DNA of 64,000 bases from Falsiroseomonas sp051433165 (GTDB lineage: Bacteria > Pseudomonadota > Alphaproteobacteria > Acetobacterales > Acetobacteraceae). The position numbers and the translations under genes are program-made. The DNA lies in assembly GCF_051433165.1 (NCBI RefSeq), contig NZ_JBHMFS010000002.1:1-64000 (forward strand), written 5' to 3'. Below the pieces are notes generated by a model. The model was not told where the DNA came from, did no database searches, and was given only the letters and a program-made list of their open reading frames with translations. Shown here one piece after another: positions 42,171-50,103 of this stretch (the first letter of the stretch is position 1; each line of letters begins with the position of its first letter).

Positions 42171-43592
42171 ATGGGGGGGATGACGGCGCTGCGCCGGATG
42201 GTGGTGGCTGGCCTGGTGCTGGTCGCGATTCTGCCAGGCCCGGCCATGGCGGCCGGTGTGCCGGGGCAGGCGCTTTCGCTGGCCTGGGGCATTCCCTTCG
42301 TCGGCATCCTGATGTCGATCGCGCTGATGCCGCTGGTGGCCGGCCATCTGTGGCACCACCATTACGGCAAGATCGCCGCCCTTTGGGCCGCGCTGTTCCT
42401 GCTGCCCTTCGCCGCGGTCTTCGGCGCGAGCGCCGCCTGGTACGAATTCGCCCATGTCATGGTGCTGGAATACGTGCCCTTCATCGCCCTGCTGCTGGCG
42501 CTGTACACGGCGGGTGGCGGCGTGCTGCTGAAGGGCTCGCTGGTGGGCACGCCCACCGTGAACACCGCGCTGCTGGCCATCGGCACCATCCTGGCCAGCA
42601 TGATGGGCACCACCGGGGCGGCCATGCTGCTGATCCGCCCGGTGCTGCGGGCCAATGCCTTCCGCACCCGCAAGACCCACACCTTCGTCTTCTTCATCTT
42701 CCTGGTCGCCAATATCGGCGGCAGCCTGACCCCGGTGGGCGACCCGCCGCTGTATCTCGGCTTCCTGCGCGGCGTGTCCTTCTTCTGGCCCACCACCCAC
42801 CTGTTCGGCCCCTTCGCCTTCGCCGCCGTGATCCTGCTGGCCGTCTACTGGGTGCTGGATACGCTGGCCTGGAGGCGGGAAAAGCCGGTGGTGCCGGTGG
42901 TGGCCAAGGAAGCGGTGGGGCTGGAAGGCTGGCTGAATGTCTGGCTGGTGGTTGCCATCGTCGCCGTCGTCATCGGCATGGGCTACGTCAAGCTCGGCAG
43001 CATGAATGTGCTGGGCCAAGCGATGGAGGTGGAGCGGGTGCTGGGCATCCTGCTGTTCCTGGCCATCACCGGCGTCTCCGTCGCCTTCACCAGCACGGCA
43101 TTGCGGGAGGCCAACGGCTTCGCCTGGGGCGCGATACTCGAGGTCGCGAAACTGTTCGCGGCGATCTTCATTTGCATGGCCCCGGTGCTCGCCATTCTCC
43201 AGGCCGGCAGCCAGGGCGCGGCCGCCGGGCTTGTCGCGCTGACCTCCGGGCCGGATGGCGAGCCAGTGCCGTGGGTGTATTTCTGGATGAGCGGGGTGCT
43301 TTCCAGCTTCCTGGACAATGCGCCGACCTACATCGTGTTCTTCGAGCTGGCCGGCGGCGACCCGGCGATGCTGATGACCCAGGGCGCGCTGACACTGGCC
43401 GCGATTTCCTGCGGCGCGGTGTTCATGGGGGCCAATTCCTATATCGGCAATGCACCGAACTTCATGGTGAAGGCGATCGTCGAGGAAAGCGGCGTTCGCA
43501 TGCCGTCCTTCTTCGCCTATTGCGGCTGGGCGCTGGTGTTCCTGGTGCCGCTGTTCGTCCTGGTCACGCTGGCCTTCTTCCGGGTCGGCTGA
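42171..43592 (+). CDS. Sodium:proton antiporter-like membrane protein (NhaD/ion transporter superfamily)
   Basis: The product has 473 residues from ATG 42171, which has GGGGA seven bases upstream; ATG 42180 is possible. It has 11-13 predicted membrane helices, beginning with VVAGLVLVAILPGPAMA. Typical ion-transporter features are the two re-entrant glycine/asparagine-rich signatures: FLVANIGGSLTPVGDPPLYL in the first half and SSFLDNAPTYIVFFELAGG with the MGANSYIGNAPNFMVKAI hairpin in the second. These match NhaD/ArsB-type carriers. The transported ions are not determined; Na+/H+ exchange is the best guess. It is convergent with the RTX gene. Confidence 0.83.
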   Translation: MGGMTALRRMVVAGLVLVAILPGPAMAAGVPGQALSLAWGIPFVGILMSIALMPLVAGHLWHHHYGKIAALWAALFLLPFAAVFGASAAWYEFAHVMVLEYVPFIALLLALYTAGGGVLLKGSLVGTPTVNTALLAIGTILASMMGTTGAAMLLIRPVLRANAFRTRKTHTFVFFIFLVANIGGSLTPVGDPPLYLGFLRGVSFFWPTTHLFGPFAFAAVILLAVYWVLDTLAWRREKPVVPVVAKEAVGLEGWLNVWLVVAIVAVVIGMGYVKLGSMNVLGQAMEVERVLGILLFLAITGVSVAFTSTALREANGFAWGAILEVAKLFAAIFICMAPVLAILQAGSQGAAAGLVALTSGPDGEPVPWVYFWMSGVLSSFLDNAPTYIVFFELAGGDPAMLMTQGALTLAAISCGAVFMGANSYIGNAPNFMVKAIVEESGVRMPSFFAYCGWALVFLVPLFVLVTLAFFRVG

Positions 43593-43626
43593 AGCCGGGC
43601 CGGAAGAAACCCAGCGGGACGAAGCC

Positions 43627-43660
43627 CAGCCTGGGGGGAGGGCCGCCTCACCCCAGGCTG
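43627..43660. terminator. 10-bp hairpin at the 3' end of the RTX gene
   Basis: CAGCCTGGGG (43627-43636) pairs perfectly with CCCCAGGCTG (43651-43660). It overlaps the last codons and the stop of the minus-strand RTX gene (43648-43650) and lies 34 bases after the convergent antiporter stop. The 14-base loop is long and no T tract is present. Confidence 0.55.
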
Positions 43661-46600
43661 ACATTGCCCTCGTTCAGCGCTTCCCAATCCACCCCGCGCA
43701 GATGCAGCACCTCGCCATTGCCGAGGTCCAGCGCCATGTCGCGGTCGTATTCGAACAGACGGTCCTTCACCTCCGCCACGGAGGTGAGGCCGGTGCCGCG
43801 CAGCACCAGCAGATCCTCGGCGGGGTTGAAGTCGCCGATGGTGACGAGTCCGGTGCCGACATCGACGATGAAGGTGTCGCGCCCCGCCTCGCCGAACAGC
43901 ACATCGGCGCCGCCGCCGCCGATCAGCGTATCGTCGCCGGAGCCGCCCAGCAGCAAATTCGCGGTGGCATCGCCAGTGATCACATTGTTCAGCGCATTGC
44001 CGACGCCGAAGGGCGTGCCGTTCATCAGCACCAGGTTCTCGATGTGCTCGAACAGGTAGTAGCCATCGGCCGCGCTATCGGCGACCACCGTGTCATTGCC
44101 CTCGCCGGCGAATTCGAACACCAGGTCGTTGCGTTCGCTGACACGATACAGGTCGTTGCCGGTGCCGCCATACATCCGGTCCGCGCCCAGATGGCCGTCC
44201 AGCGTGTCATCCCCGGCGCCGCCGACCAGCACATCCACCGCGTCCCCGAAGCCGCCGAACAGCATGTCGTTGCCGTCCATGCCGAACAGGCTGTCCGCGC
44301 CCAGGCCGCCATTGATCACGTCGTCGCCGGCCTCGCCCAGGATGAAGTCGTCGCCGTCATCGCCGTAGATCTCATCCCGGCCATCCCCGCCCAGGATCGT
44401 ATCCGCCCCATCGCCGCCGAACAGCGTGTCGGCCCCACCGAAGCCAGCCAGCAGATTGCCGAGGTCATTGCCGTGGACGATGTTGTCCAGCGCATTGCCA
44501 TAGCCGTTGATGGCCCGGCCGCCATCGACGGAGGCATTGAGCATCAGGTTCTCAAGCTGGTCGAACAGCACGAAGCTTACGGTGGAGATCACCTGATCGG
44601 CGCTGCCCGCGCCGGCCGCCTCGACCACCACATCGCCGGGATTGTCGACGAAGTAGATGTCGTTGCCGGCGCCGCCGATCATGGTGTCCGCGCCTGGCCC
44701 GCCGATCAGCGTGTCGTTGCCCGCACCGCCATCCAGCCGGTCGTCACCCGCGCCGCCTACCAACAGATTATTGCCGCCGGACGCCAGGATCACGTCGTTG
44801 CCGTTGCCGCCGAGGAAGATCGCCGCCTCGCCGGTCAGCGTATCCGCGCCATCGCCGCCATCCAGCAGACGCGCGCCGCCCTGGGCATCGAGGACATCGT
44901 CGCCGGCACCGCCCGAGAGCGCATCGACATAGGCGCTGGCCTGGATCGTGTCGTTGCCGTCGCCGCCATCCAGCAGCGCGGCGCTGGTCATCGCGATCAG
45001 CAGGTCATGGCCCAGCCCGCCGAGCAGCACATCCCCCGCGGCGCCCGATTCCAGCCGGTCATCGCCATCGCCGCCGGACAGGGTGGCGGCCACGCCGCCG
45101 CTGTTGCGGAGGAAGTCGTCGCCATCGCCGCCGAGCAGCAGCTGCGCCCCCATCGCGGTCAGCGTGTCCTCGCCCGCGCCGCCTTCCAGCGTGGCGGCGC
45201 CGGCGCCGCCGGTCAGCACGTCATGGCCATCGTCGCCCTGCATCAGGATGGTGGCGGGCCCGCCGGTCAGCGTGTCGTTGCCCTGGCCGCCGGATTGAGT
45301 GGTGCCGCCCAAGATGACGTCATCGCCGTCATTCCCCTCCAGCGCCCCGGCCGGGCCGCTCAGCGTGTCGTTGCCGAGGCCGCCCTGCAGCAGCACGGCA
45401 TCGGCATTGCCCTGGATCGTGTCGTCGCCGGTACCGCCCATCAGCGTGCCGCCGCCCGCCAGATAGTCATCGCCCGCCTCGCCATCCGCCACGCCGCCGC
45501 CCGCCGCCTGCAACGTGTCGTTGCCGGTGCCGCCGAACAACTCGGACCCGAATTGGCCGATCAGGATATCGTCGCCATCGCCACCATGCAGCCAGGTGCC
45601 GCCCTGCAGCAGGTCGTTGCCCTGGCCGCCGGACAGCGTCGCGGCGCCGCTGCCGATGATTGTGTCCGCGCCATCCTGGCCGCGCATGAAGTGGCCGCCC
45701 TGCAGCCAGTCATCGCCAGCCCCGCCGAGCATGGAGGCATTGCCATCCGAATCGGTCAGCGTGTCGTTGCCGCCGCCGCCCAGCATGTCATCCGCGCCGG
45801 CGCCGCCTTCAAGCCGGTCATCGCCCTCCAGTCCCACGAGCACATCGTCGCCCGCGCCGCCATCGATGGTATCGCCGCCGGCGCCACCGGTGATGGTGTC
45901 ATCGCCAGCCAGGCCGCGCAGCAGGGAGCTTGTGGCGCCGCCGGTCAGGCTGTCCGCGAAGGCGGTGCCGAAGACCGCCTCGAACCCGTCGATCGAGTCC
46001 GTGCCGCCGGCGCGTGTGGCGGTACCCGCGGCGAGGTCGACCACCACGCCACTCGTGGCATCGGCATAGGAGATGGTGTCGAGGCCCTCGCCACCCAGCA
46101 TGGTGTCGTCGCCGAGGCCGCCGATGATGAGGTCATCCCCGGCGCCGCCCTCCATCAGATCATTGCCGGTGCCGCCCTGGAGCGTGTCGTTGCCGTTGCC
46201 GCCCAGCAGGGTGGAGTGGCCGGTGCCGCCATGCAGGTAGTCGTCGCCCTCGCCACCCGAAAGGCTGGCGCCGTCATCCCCGGCAAACAGGCTGTCATTG
46301 CCCTCCATGCCCGCCAGCGTGTCGAAGCCGGCGAAGCCGAAAAGCTGGTTGTTGCCCGAATCGCCGACGATGCTGTCGGCGTAAGCGCTGCCGCCAACAT
46401 GCTCGACACCGGTGATGGTGCCGGTGGCGAAGGCGCCGGTGCCGAAGATGCCGCCGGGCAGGTCCACCATGAAGACGGAGCCGGGCTGGGCGCCCGTGGC
46501 ATCGGTGAAATCGACGAGGTCGATGCCGGCGCCGCCGATGATGGTGTCCTCACCGGCGCCGTTGCGGATATAGTCATCGCCGTCGCTGCCATCGAGCAGC

Positions 46601-47637
46601 TCATAGCCCGTGCCGCCGATCAGCGTGTCGTTGCCGGCCTGGCCCAGCAGCGTATCGGCATCGACGCCGCCGATCAGGATGTCGTTGCCGTTGCCGCCCG
46701 CCAGGATGTCGGCACTGGCGCCGCCATCGAGGTTGTCGTCGCCGTCACCGCCCTCCAGCGTATCCACGCCATCGCCGCCGCGCAGCGTGTCGTTGCCATC
46801 GCCGCCGCGCAGCAGATCGGCGCTGCCGCCGCCATCGAGGTAGTCATTCCCCGGGCCGCCATCCAGCGTATCGCCGTCATCGCCGCCATAGAGGCTGTCA
46901 TTGCCGGCTTCGCCATGGATCGTGTCCTGGCCCTGGCCGCCGAAGATCTGGTCATCGCCATCGCCGCCGGCCAGGCTGTCGCCGTCATCGCCGCCATCCA
47001 GCGTGTCATCGCCGGCGCCACCGATCAGCCAATCCACCCCGGCTTCGCCATAGAGCAGGTCATCGCCCGCGCCACCATCCATCGTATCGGCATCAGTGCC
47101 GCCATGCAGCGTGTCGTTGCCGGCACCGCCCGCGATGGCATCCGCGCCCTCGCCGCCAAAAGCCAGATCGTCGCCGTCATCGCCGAGGATGGCATCGGCC
47201 TGATCCCCACCGAACAGCGTATCCGCGCCGGCGCCGCCGAACAGCAAATCCGCGCCCGTGCCGCCATCCAGATAGTCATTGCCGTCGCCGCCCCGCAGCG
47301 TGTCCTGGTCGGCGCCGCCATAGATCGTGTCGGCCCCGGCGCCGCCATCGATGGAATCGGCGCCGTCCATGCCGAACAGGCTGTCGGCGCCGGGACCGCC
47401 GGTGATGGTGTCGTTGTCCTCGTCGCCGAAGATGGTGTCGGCGCCCTCGCCGCCATTCAGCAGGTCGGCCCCGGCATTGCCGCTGATCTGATCGTCGCCA
47501 CCGCCGCCATCGATGGTGTCGTTGCCCAGCAGGCCATAGATCGTGTCCGCCCCGGCGGTTGGCGCGCCGCTGACCCCACCGCTGATGAAGCCTGGCGTAA
47601 TGACATCGTCATTATCCGTCCCGACGATCGTCGCCAT
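43648..47637 (-). CDS. Large RTX calcium-binding repeat protein
   Basis: The product has 1329 residues from ATG 47637. Nearly the whole length is nonapeptide RTX repeats (GGxGxDxUx), starting near residue 25 (DTIYGLLGNDTIDGGGGDDQ) and ending near 1259. Three breaks interrupt the array: about 379-420, about 515-550 (SYADATSGVVVDLAAGT) and about 990-1045 (YFVDNPGDVVVEAAG, then a LENLML strand). A fourth, similar break lies at about 1160-1205. The last 70 residues lack repeats and probably carry the type I secretion signal. No catalytic domain or signal peptide is visible. Predicted role: an extracellular calcium-dependent surface or matrix protein exported through an ABC transporter and TolC. 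No secretion genes are adjacent. Confidence 0.9.
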   Translation of the reverse strand: MATIVGTDNDDVITPGFISGGVSGAPTAGADTIYGLLGNDTIDGGGGDDQISGNAGADLLNGGEGADTIFGDEDNDTITGGPGADSLFGMDGADSIDGGAGADTIYGGADQDTLRGGDGNDYLDGGTGADLLFGGAGADTLFGGDQADAILGDDGDDLAFGGEGADAIAGGAGNDTLHGGTDADTMDGGAGDDLLYGEAGVDWLIGGAGDDTLDGGDDGDSLAGGDGDDQIFGGQGQDTIHGEAGNDSLYGGDDGDTLDGGPGNDYLDGGGSADLLRGGDGNDTLRGGDGVDTLEGGDGDDNLDGGASADILAGGNGNDILIGGVDADTLLGQAGNDTLIGGTGYELLDGSDGDDYIRNGAGEDTIIGGAGIDLVDFTDATGAQPGSVFMVDLPGGIFGTGAFATGTITGVEHVGGSAYADSIVGDSGNNQLFGFAGFDTLAGMEGNDSLFAGDDGASLSGGEGDDYLHGGTGHSTLLGGNGNDTLQGGTGNDLMEGGAGDDLIIGGLGDDTMLGGEGLDTISYADATSGVVVDLAAGTATRAGGTDSIDGFEAVFGTAFADSLTGGATSSLLRGLAGDDTITGGAGGDTIDGGAGDDVLVGLEGDDRLEGGAGADDMLGGGGNDTLTDSDGNASMLGGAGDDWLQGGHFMRGQDGADTIIGSGAATLSGGQGNDLLQGGTWLHGGDGDDILIGQFGSELFGGTGNDTLQAAGGGVADGEAGDDYLAGGGTLMGGTGDDTIQGNADAVLLQGGLGNDTLSGPAGALEGNDGDDVILGGTTQSGGQGNDTLTGGPATILMQGDDGHDVLTGGAGAATLEGGAGEDTLTAMGAQLLLGGDGDDFLRNSGGVAATLSGGDGDDRLESGAAGDVLLGGLGHDLLIAMTSAALLDGGDGNDTIQASAYVDALSGGAGDDVLDAQGGARLLDGGDGADTLTGEAAIFLGGNGNDVILASGGNNLLVGGAGDDRLDGGAGNDTLIGGPGADTMIGGAGNDIYFVDNPGDVVVEAAGAGSADQVISTVSFVLFDQLENLMLNASVDGGRAINGYGNALDNIVHGNDLGNLLAGFGGADTLFGGDGADTILGGDGRDEIYGDDGDDFILGEAGDDVINGGLGADSLFGMDGNDMLFGGFGDAVDVLVGGAGDDTLDGHLGADRMYGGTGNDLYRVSERNDLVFEFAGEGNDTVVADSAADGYYLFEHIENLVLMNGTPFGVGNALNNVITGDATANLLLGGSGDDTLIGGGGADVLFGEAGRDTFIVDVGTGLVTIGDFNPAEDLLVLRGTGLTSVAEVKDRLFEYDRDMALDLGNGEVLHLRGVDWEALNEGNVSLG

Positions 47638-47724
47638 GCCGATTTCCTGAGTTAACGGGAGGTTAATGAGAGGCGACTATCGCCCAGTGCCGTCTTGCGC
47701 ACAACGGCATCGTTGCGGCATCGA

Positions 47725-48474
47725 TCAACCGGCGAGCGGCGCTGCGAGCCCGGCCGGCCGGATTGGCGGAGCGGGGGTGCCCCGGCTGGCAGCCGCCGCG
47801 GTGACGCCAGGCTGGGCAGGGGCAACGGTGGCGAGATGGGCATCAATGGCGGCCAGCAGGTCGGCGCCGGACCAGGTGCCGCCACCATGCCGGCCAGCCT
47901 CGACCAGCCCATCGGGAAGCGTGGCGTAGGCGGCGAAGCGAACCAGCTTGTCCGTGTGCAGTCGCACGCCGCGCTCCGGCACGACCGGCGCGATGAGAGC
48001 GGTGCCATCGGCCTCCAGCCGCACATGCACCGGGCCGAACAGGCCGGAGGCTGTCACCACCTCCGCCAGACGGTGCGCCTCCATCCGCGCGGCTTCCTCC
48101 AGCGGGGTGCGCAGCAGCGGCGGCAGGTCGCCCGGCGGCGGCAGGCCGGCGGCATTGCGGGGAGAGCGGGTGGTCGGCATGCGGAGTGTGCCGGTGGGCA
48201 TGCGGGGCGTGCCGGTTGAGGAGGGGGGGCTGGCAGGCGTGCCGGTGCGCGCCGGTTCCGGCCGCGGAGCCCGGCCGGGTGCGGTGACGGTCGCGACCGG
48301 GCGTTCCTTCGGAAACAGCACGGAATGGCCCCAGATGAAGGCCACCAGCCCCATGCCACCCAAGGCAAGCTGGGTGGGCAGTGGCAGCGATGTCAGGGTG
48401 ATGATGGCCCCGGTCCAGAGCGCGGTTCCAATGAAGCTGACCAGCCAATAGCCGAGCATGGAGACGGTACGCAT
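47725..48474 (-). CDS. Hypothetical protein with N-terminal membrane helices
   Basis: The product has 249 residues from ATG 48474, with GTG 48477 directly adjacent. Two hydrophobic helices occupy residues 5-55 (LVSFIGTALWTGAIITL and LALGGMGLVAFIWGHSVLF). Then comes a Pro/Thr-rich linker with repeated PRMPTGTLRMPT-type units, and a soluble domain from about 120 to 220 (ARMEAHRLAEVVTASGLFGP). I do not recognise the family. The AT-rich stretch at 48495-48535 upstream could be its promoter and the gltX transcript end. It is 87 bases upstream of the RTX gene on the same strand. Confidence 0.6.
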   Translation of the reverse strand: MRTVSMLGYWLVSFIGTALWTGAIITLTSLPLPTQLALGGMGLVAFIWGHSVLFPKERPVATVTAPGRAPRPEPARTGTPASPPSSTGTPRMPTGTLRMPTTRSPRNAAGLPPPGDLPPLLRTPLEEAARMEAHRLAEVVTASGLFGPVHVRLEADGTALIAPVVPERGVRLHTDKLVRFAAYATLPDGLVEAGRHGGGTWSGADLLAAIDAHLATVAPAQPGVTAAAASRGTPAPPIRPAGLAAPLAG

Positions 48475-48567
48475 CACGCACTCCGGACGAGGGGCGAGCG
48501 AGTAATTTTTGCTCGTTAATCCATTTTTTAGACTTCGCCCGAGAGTTGCGTCAAGCGCAATCTGGTT

Positions 48568-49983
48568 TCACACCGCCTCACCCGCCGCGGTCAGGATGCG
48601 CGAGAGGCTCTCGGCGCGGCCCAGCGCCACCAGCACCGCATCGATCGGCGGGCTTTGCGTGCTGCCGGTGAGCGCGACGCGCAGCGGCTGCGCCACCTGA
48701 CCGAGCTTCACGCCCTTCACCTCGGCGTAGTCGCGCAGCCATTGTTCGAGGTCCGACCGCTCCCAGGGTGCATCGCCCAGGAATTCCGCGAGGTCCGCCA
48801 GACGTGCGCGGGCTTCCTCGGTCAGCAGGGCGGCGGCCTTGGCATCCGGCACCGGGGCGCCTTCCGCCACCACGAAGACTGCGGCGTCCGCCAGTTCCAC
48901 CAGCGTCTTCGCCCGCGCCTTCAGATCCGGCATCAGGGCGCGCACCCGGGCGGCGGCATCGGTTCCGAAATCGATCTTCCGCCGGGCGAAGCGCATCATC
49001 ACGTCGCGCACCAGGCGGTCATCCTCGGCGGCGCGGATATAGACGCCGTTCAGATGGGTGAGCTTGGCGTAGTCCATGCGGGAGGCGGCGCGGCCGACAT
49101 CCTTCAGGTCGAACAGCTCGATCGCCCGGTCGCGCGGCACGATCTCCTCATCGCCGTGGCCCCAGCCGAGGCGCAGCAGGTAGTTGCACAGCGCCTCCGG
49201 CAGGAAACCCTGCTCGTCGAATTCCAGCGCGCCCACGGCGCCGTGGCGCTTGGACAGCTTGGCACCATCCGCGCCATGGATCAGCGGGATGTGCGCGAAA
49301 TGCGGCCGCCGCCAGCCCATCGCGTCATAGACCATGCATTGGCGGAAGGTGTTGGTCAGGTGGTCATCGCCGCGGATGACATGGGTGATCGCCATGTCAT
49401 GGTCGTCCACCACAACCGCGTGCAGATAGGTGGGCGTGCCGTCGGAGCGCAGGATGATCATGTCATCCAGTTCGGTATCGGCGACGCGCACCTCGCCCTG
49501 CACCAGATCCGCCACCACCGTCTCCCCACCGCGCGGGGCCTTGATGCGGATGGCGCCGGGCAGGCCAAGGGACTGAACCTGGGCCTGCGCCGGGTCGAGG
49601 TTGATCCAGCGGCTGCCGTCATATTTGAAGGGGCGCTTGGCGGCCTCGGCCTCGGCCCGCATCGCCGCCAGCTCCTCCGGCGTGTCGTAGGCGAGGTAGG
49701 CCTTGCCGGCGGCCAGCAATTCGCGCGCGACCTCGGCATGGCGGGCCTCGCGGCTGGTCTGCATCACCGGCGGCTCGTCCGGGCTGAGGCCGAGCCATTC
49801 GAGGCTGTCCAGGATCTGCTGCACGGCTTCCTGCGTGCTGCGCGCCTTGTCCGTATCCTCGATCCGCAGCAGGTACTGGCCGCCGTGGTGGCGGGCGAAC
49901 AGGTAGTTGAACAGCGCGGTGCGCGCGCCGCCGATATGCAGGTAGCCCGTGGGCGAGGGGGCGAAGCGCGTGCGGACCGACAT
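48568..49983 (-). CDS. gltX: Glutamyl-tRNA synthetase
   Basis: Class I synthetase charging tRNA-Glu; many alphaproteobacteria use a non-discriminating form that also charges tRNA-Gln. It has 471 residues from ATG 49983. The HIGH motif is in APSPTGYLHIGGARTAL near the N-terminus and the KMSKS variant is DGAKLSKRHGAVG near residue 240. The central DDHDMAITHVIRGDDHLTNT segment and the C-terminal helical anticodon-binding part are present. It is complete. Its 5' end is divergent from comEC. Confidence 0.97.
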   Translation of the reverse strand: MSVRTRFAPSPTGYLHIGGARTALFNYLFARHHGGQYLLRIEDTDKARSTQEAVQQILDSLEWLGLSPDEPPVMQTSREARHAEVARELLAAGKAYLAYDTPEELAAMRAEAEAAKRPFKYDGSRWINLDPAQAQVQSLGLPGAIRIKAPRGGETVVADLVQGEVRVADTELDDMIILRSDGTPTYLHAVVVDDHDMAITHVIRGDDHLTNTFRQCMVYDAMGWRRPHFAHIPLIHGADGAKLSKRHGAVGALEFDEQGFLPEALCNYLLRLGWGHGDEEIVPRDRAIELFDLKDVGRAASRMDYAKLTHLNGVYIRAAEDDRLVRDVMMRFARRKIDFGTDAAARVRALMPDLKARAKTLVELADAAVFVVAEGAPVPDAKAAALLTEEARARLADLAEFLGDAPWERSDLEQWLRDYAEVKGVKLGQVAQPLRVALTGSTQSPPIDAVLVALGRAESLSRILTAAGEAV

Positions 49984-50103
49984 GGTGTTCCGTGTCCCGG
50001 CAGGAGGAATCTGACCGGCTGATTAGCGCGGATCGCCCGCGCGCCAAAGCCGCCCCCAGGGACAGCGTTGCAGTTGCGGGGAAATCTCTCCACCATGGGT
50101 TGA

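Noticed and set aside
43648..47637. Possible CRISPR-like or satellite array because of dense short repeats
   Set aside because: The periodicity is 9 residues (27 bases), in frame, with varied sequence and no conserved repeat plus unique spacers; it encodes RTX motifs.
43702..47655. A 1317-codon open frame on the plus strand opposite the RTX gene
   Set aside because: Regular GGxGxDxUx codons on the minus strand leave the opposite frame free of stops and give a repetitive Ala/Val/Ile protein. It has no domains or ribosome binding site; the RTX reading explains the DNA.
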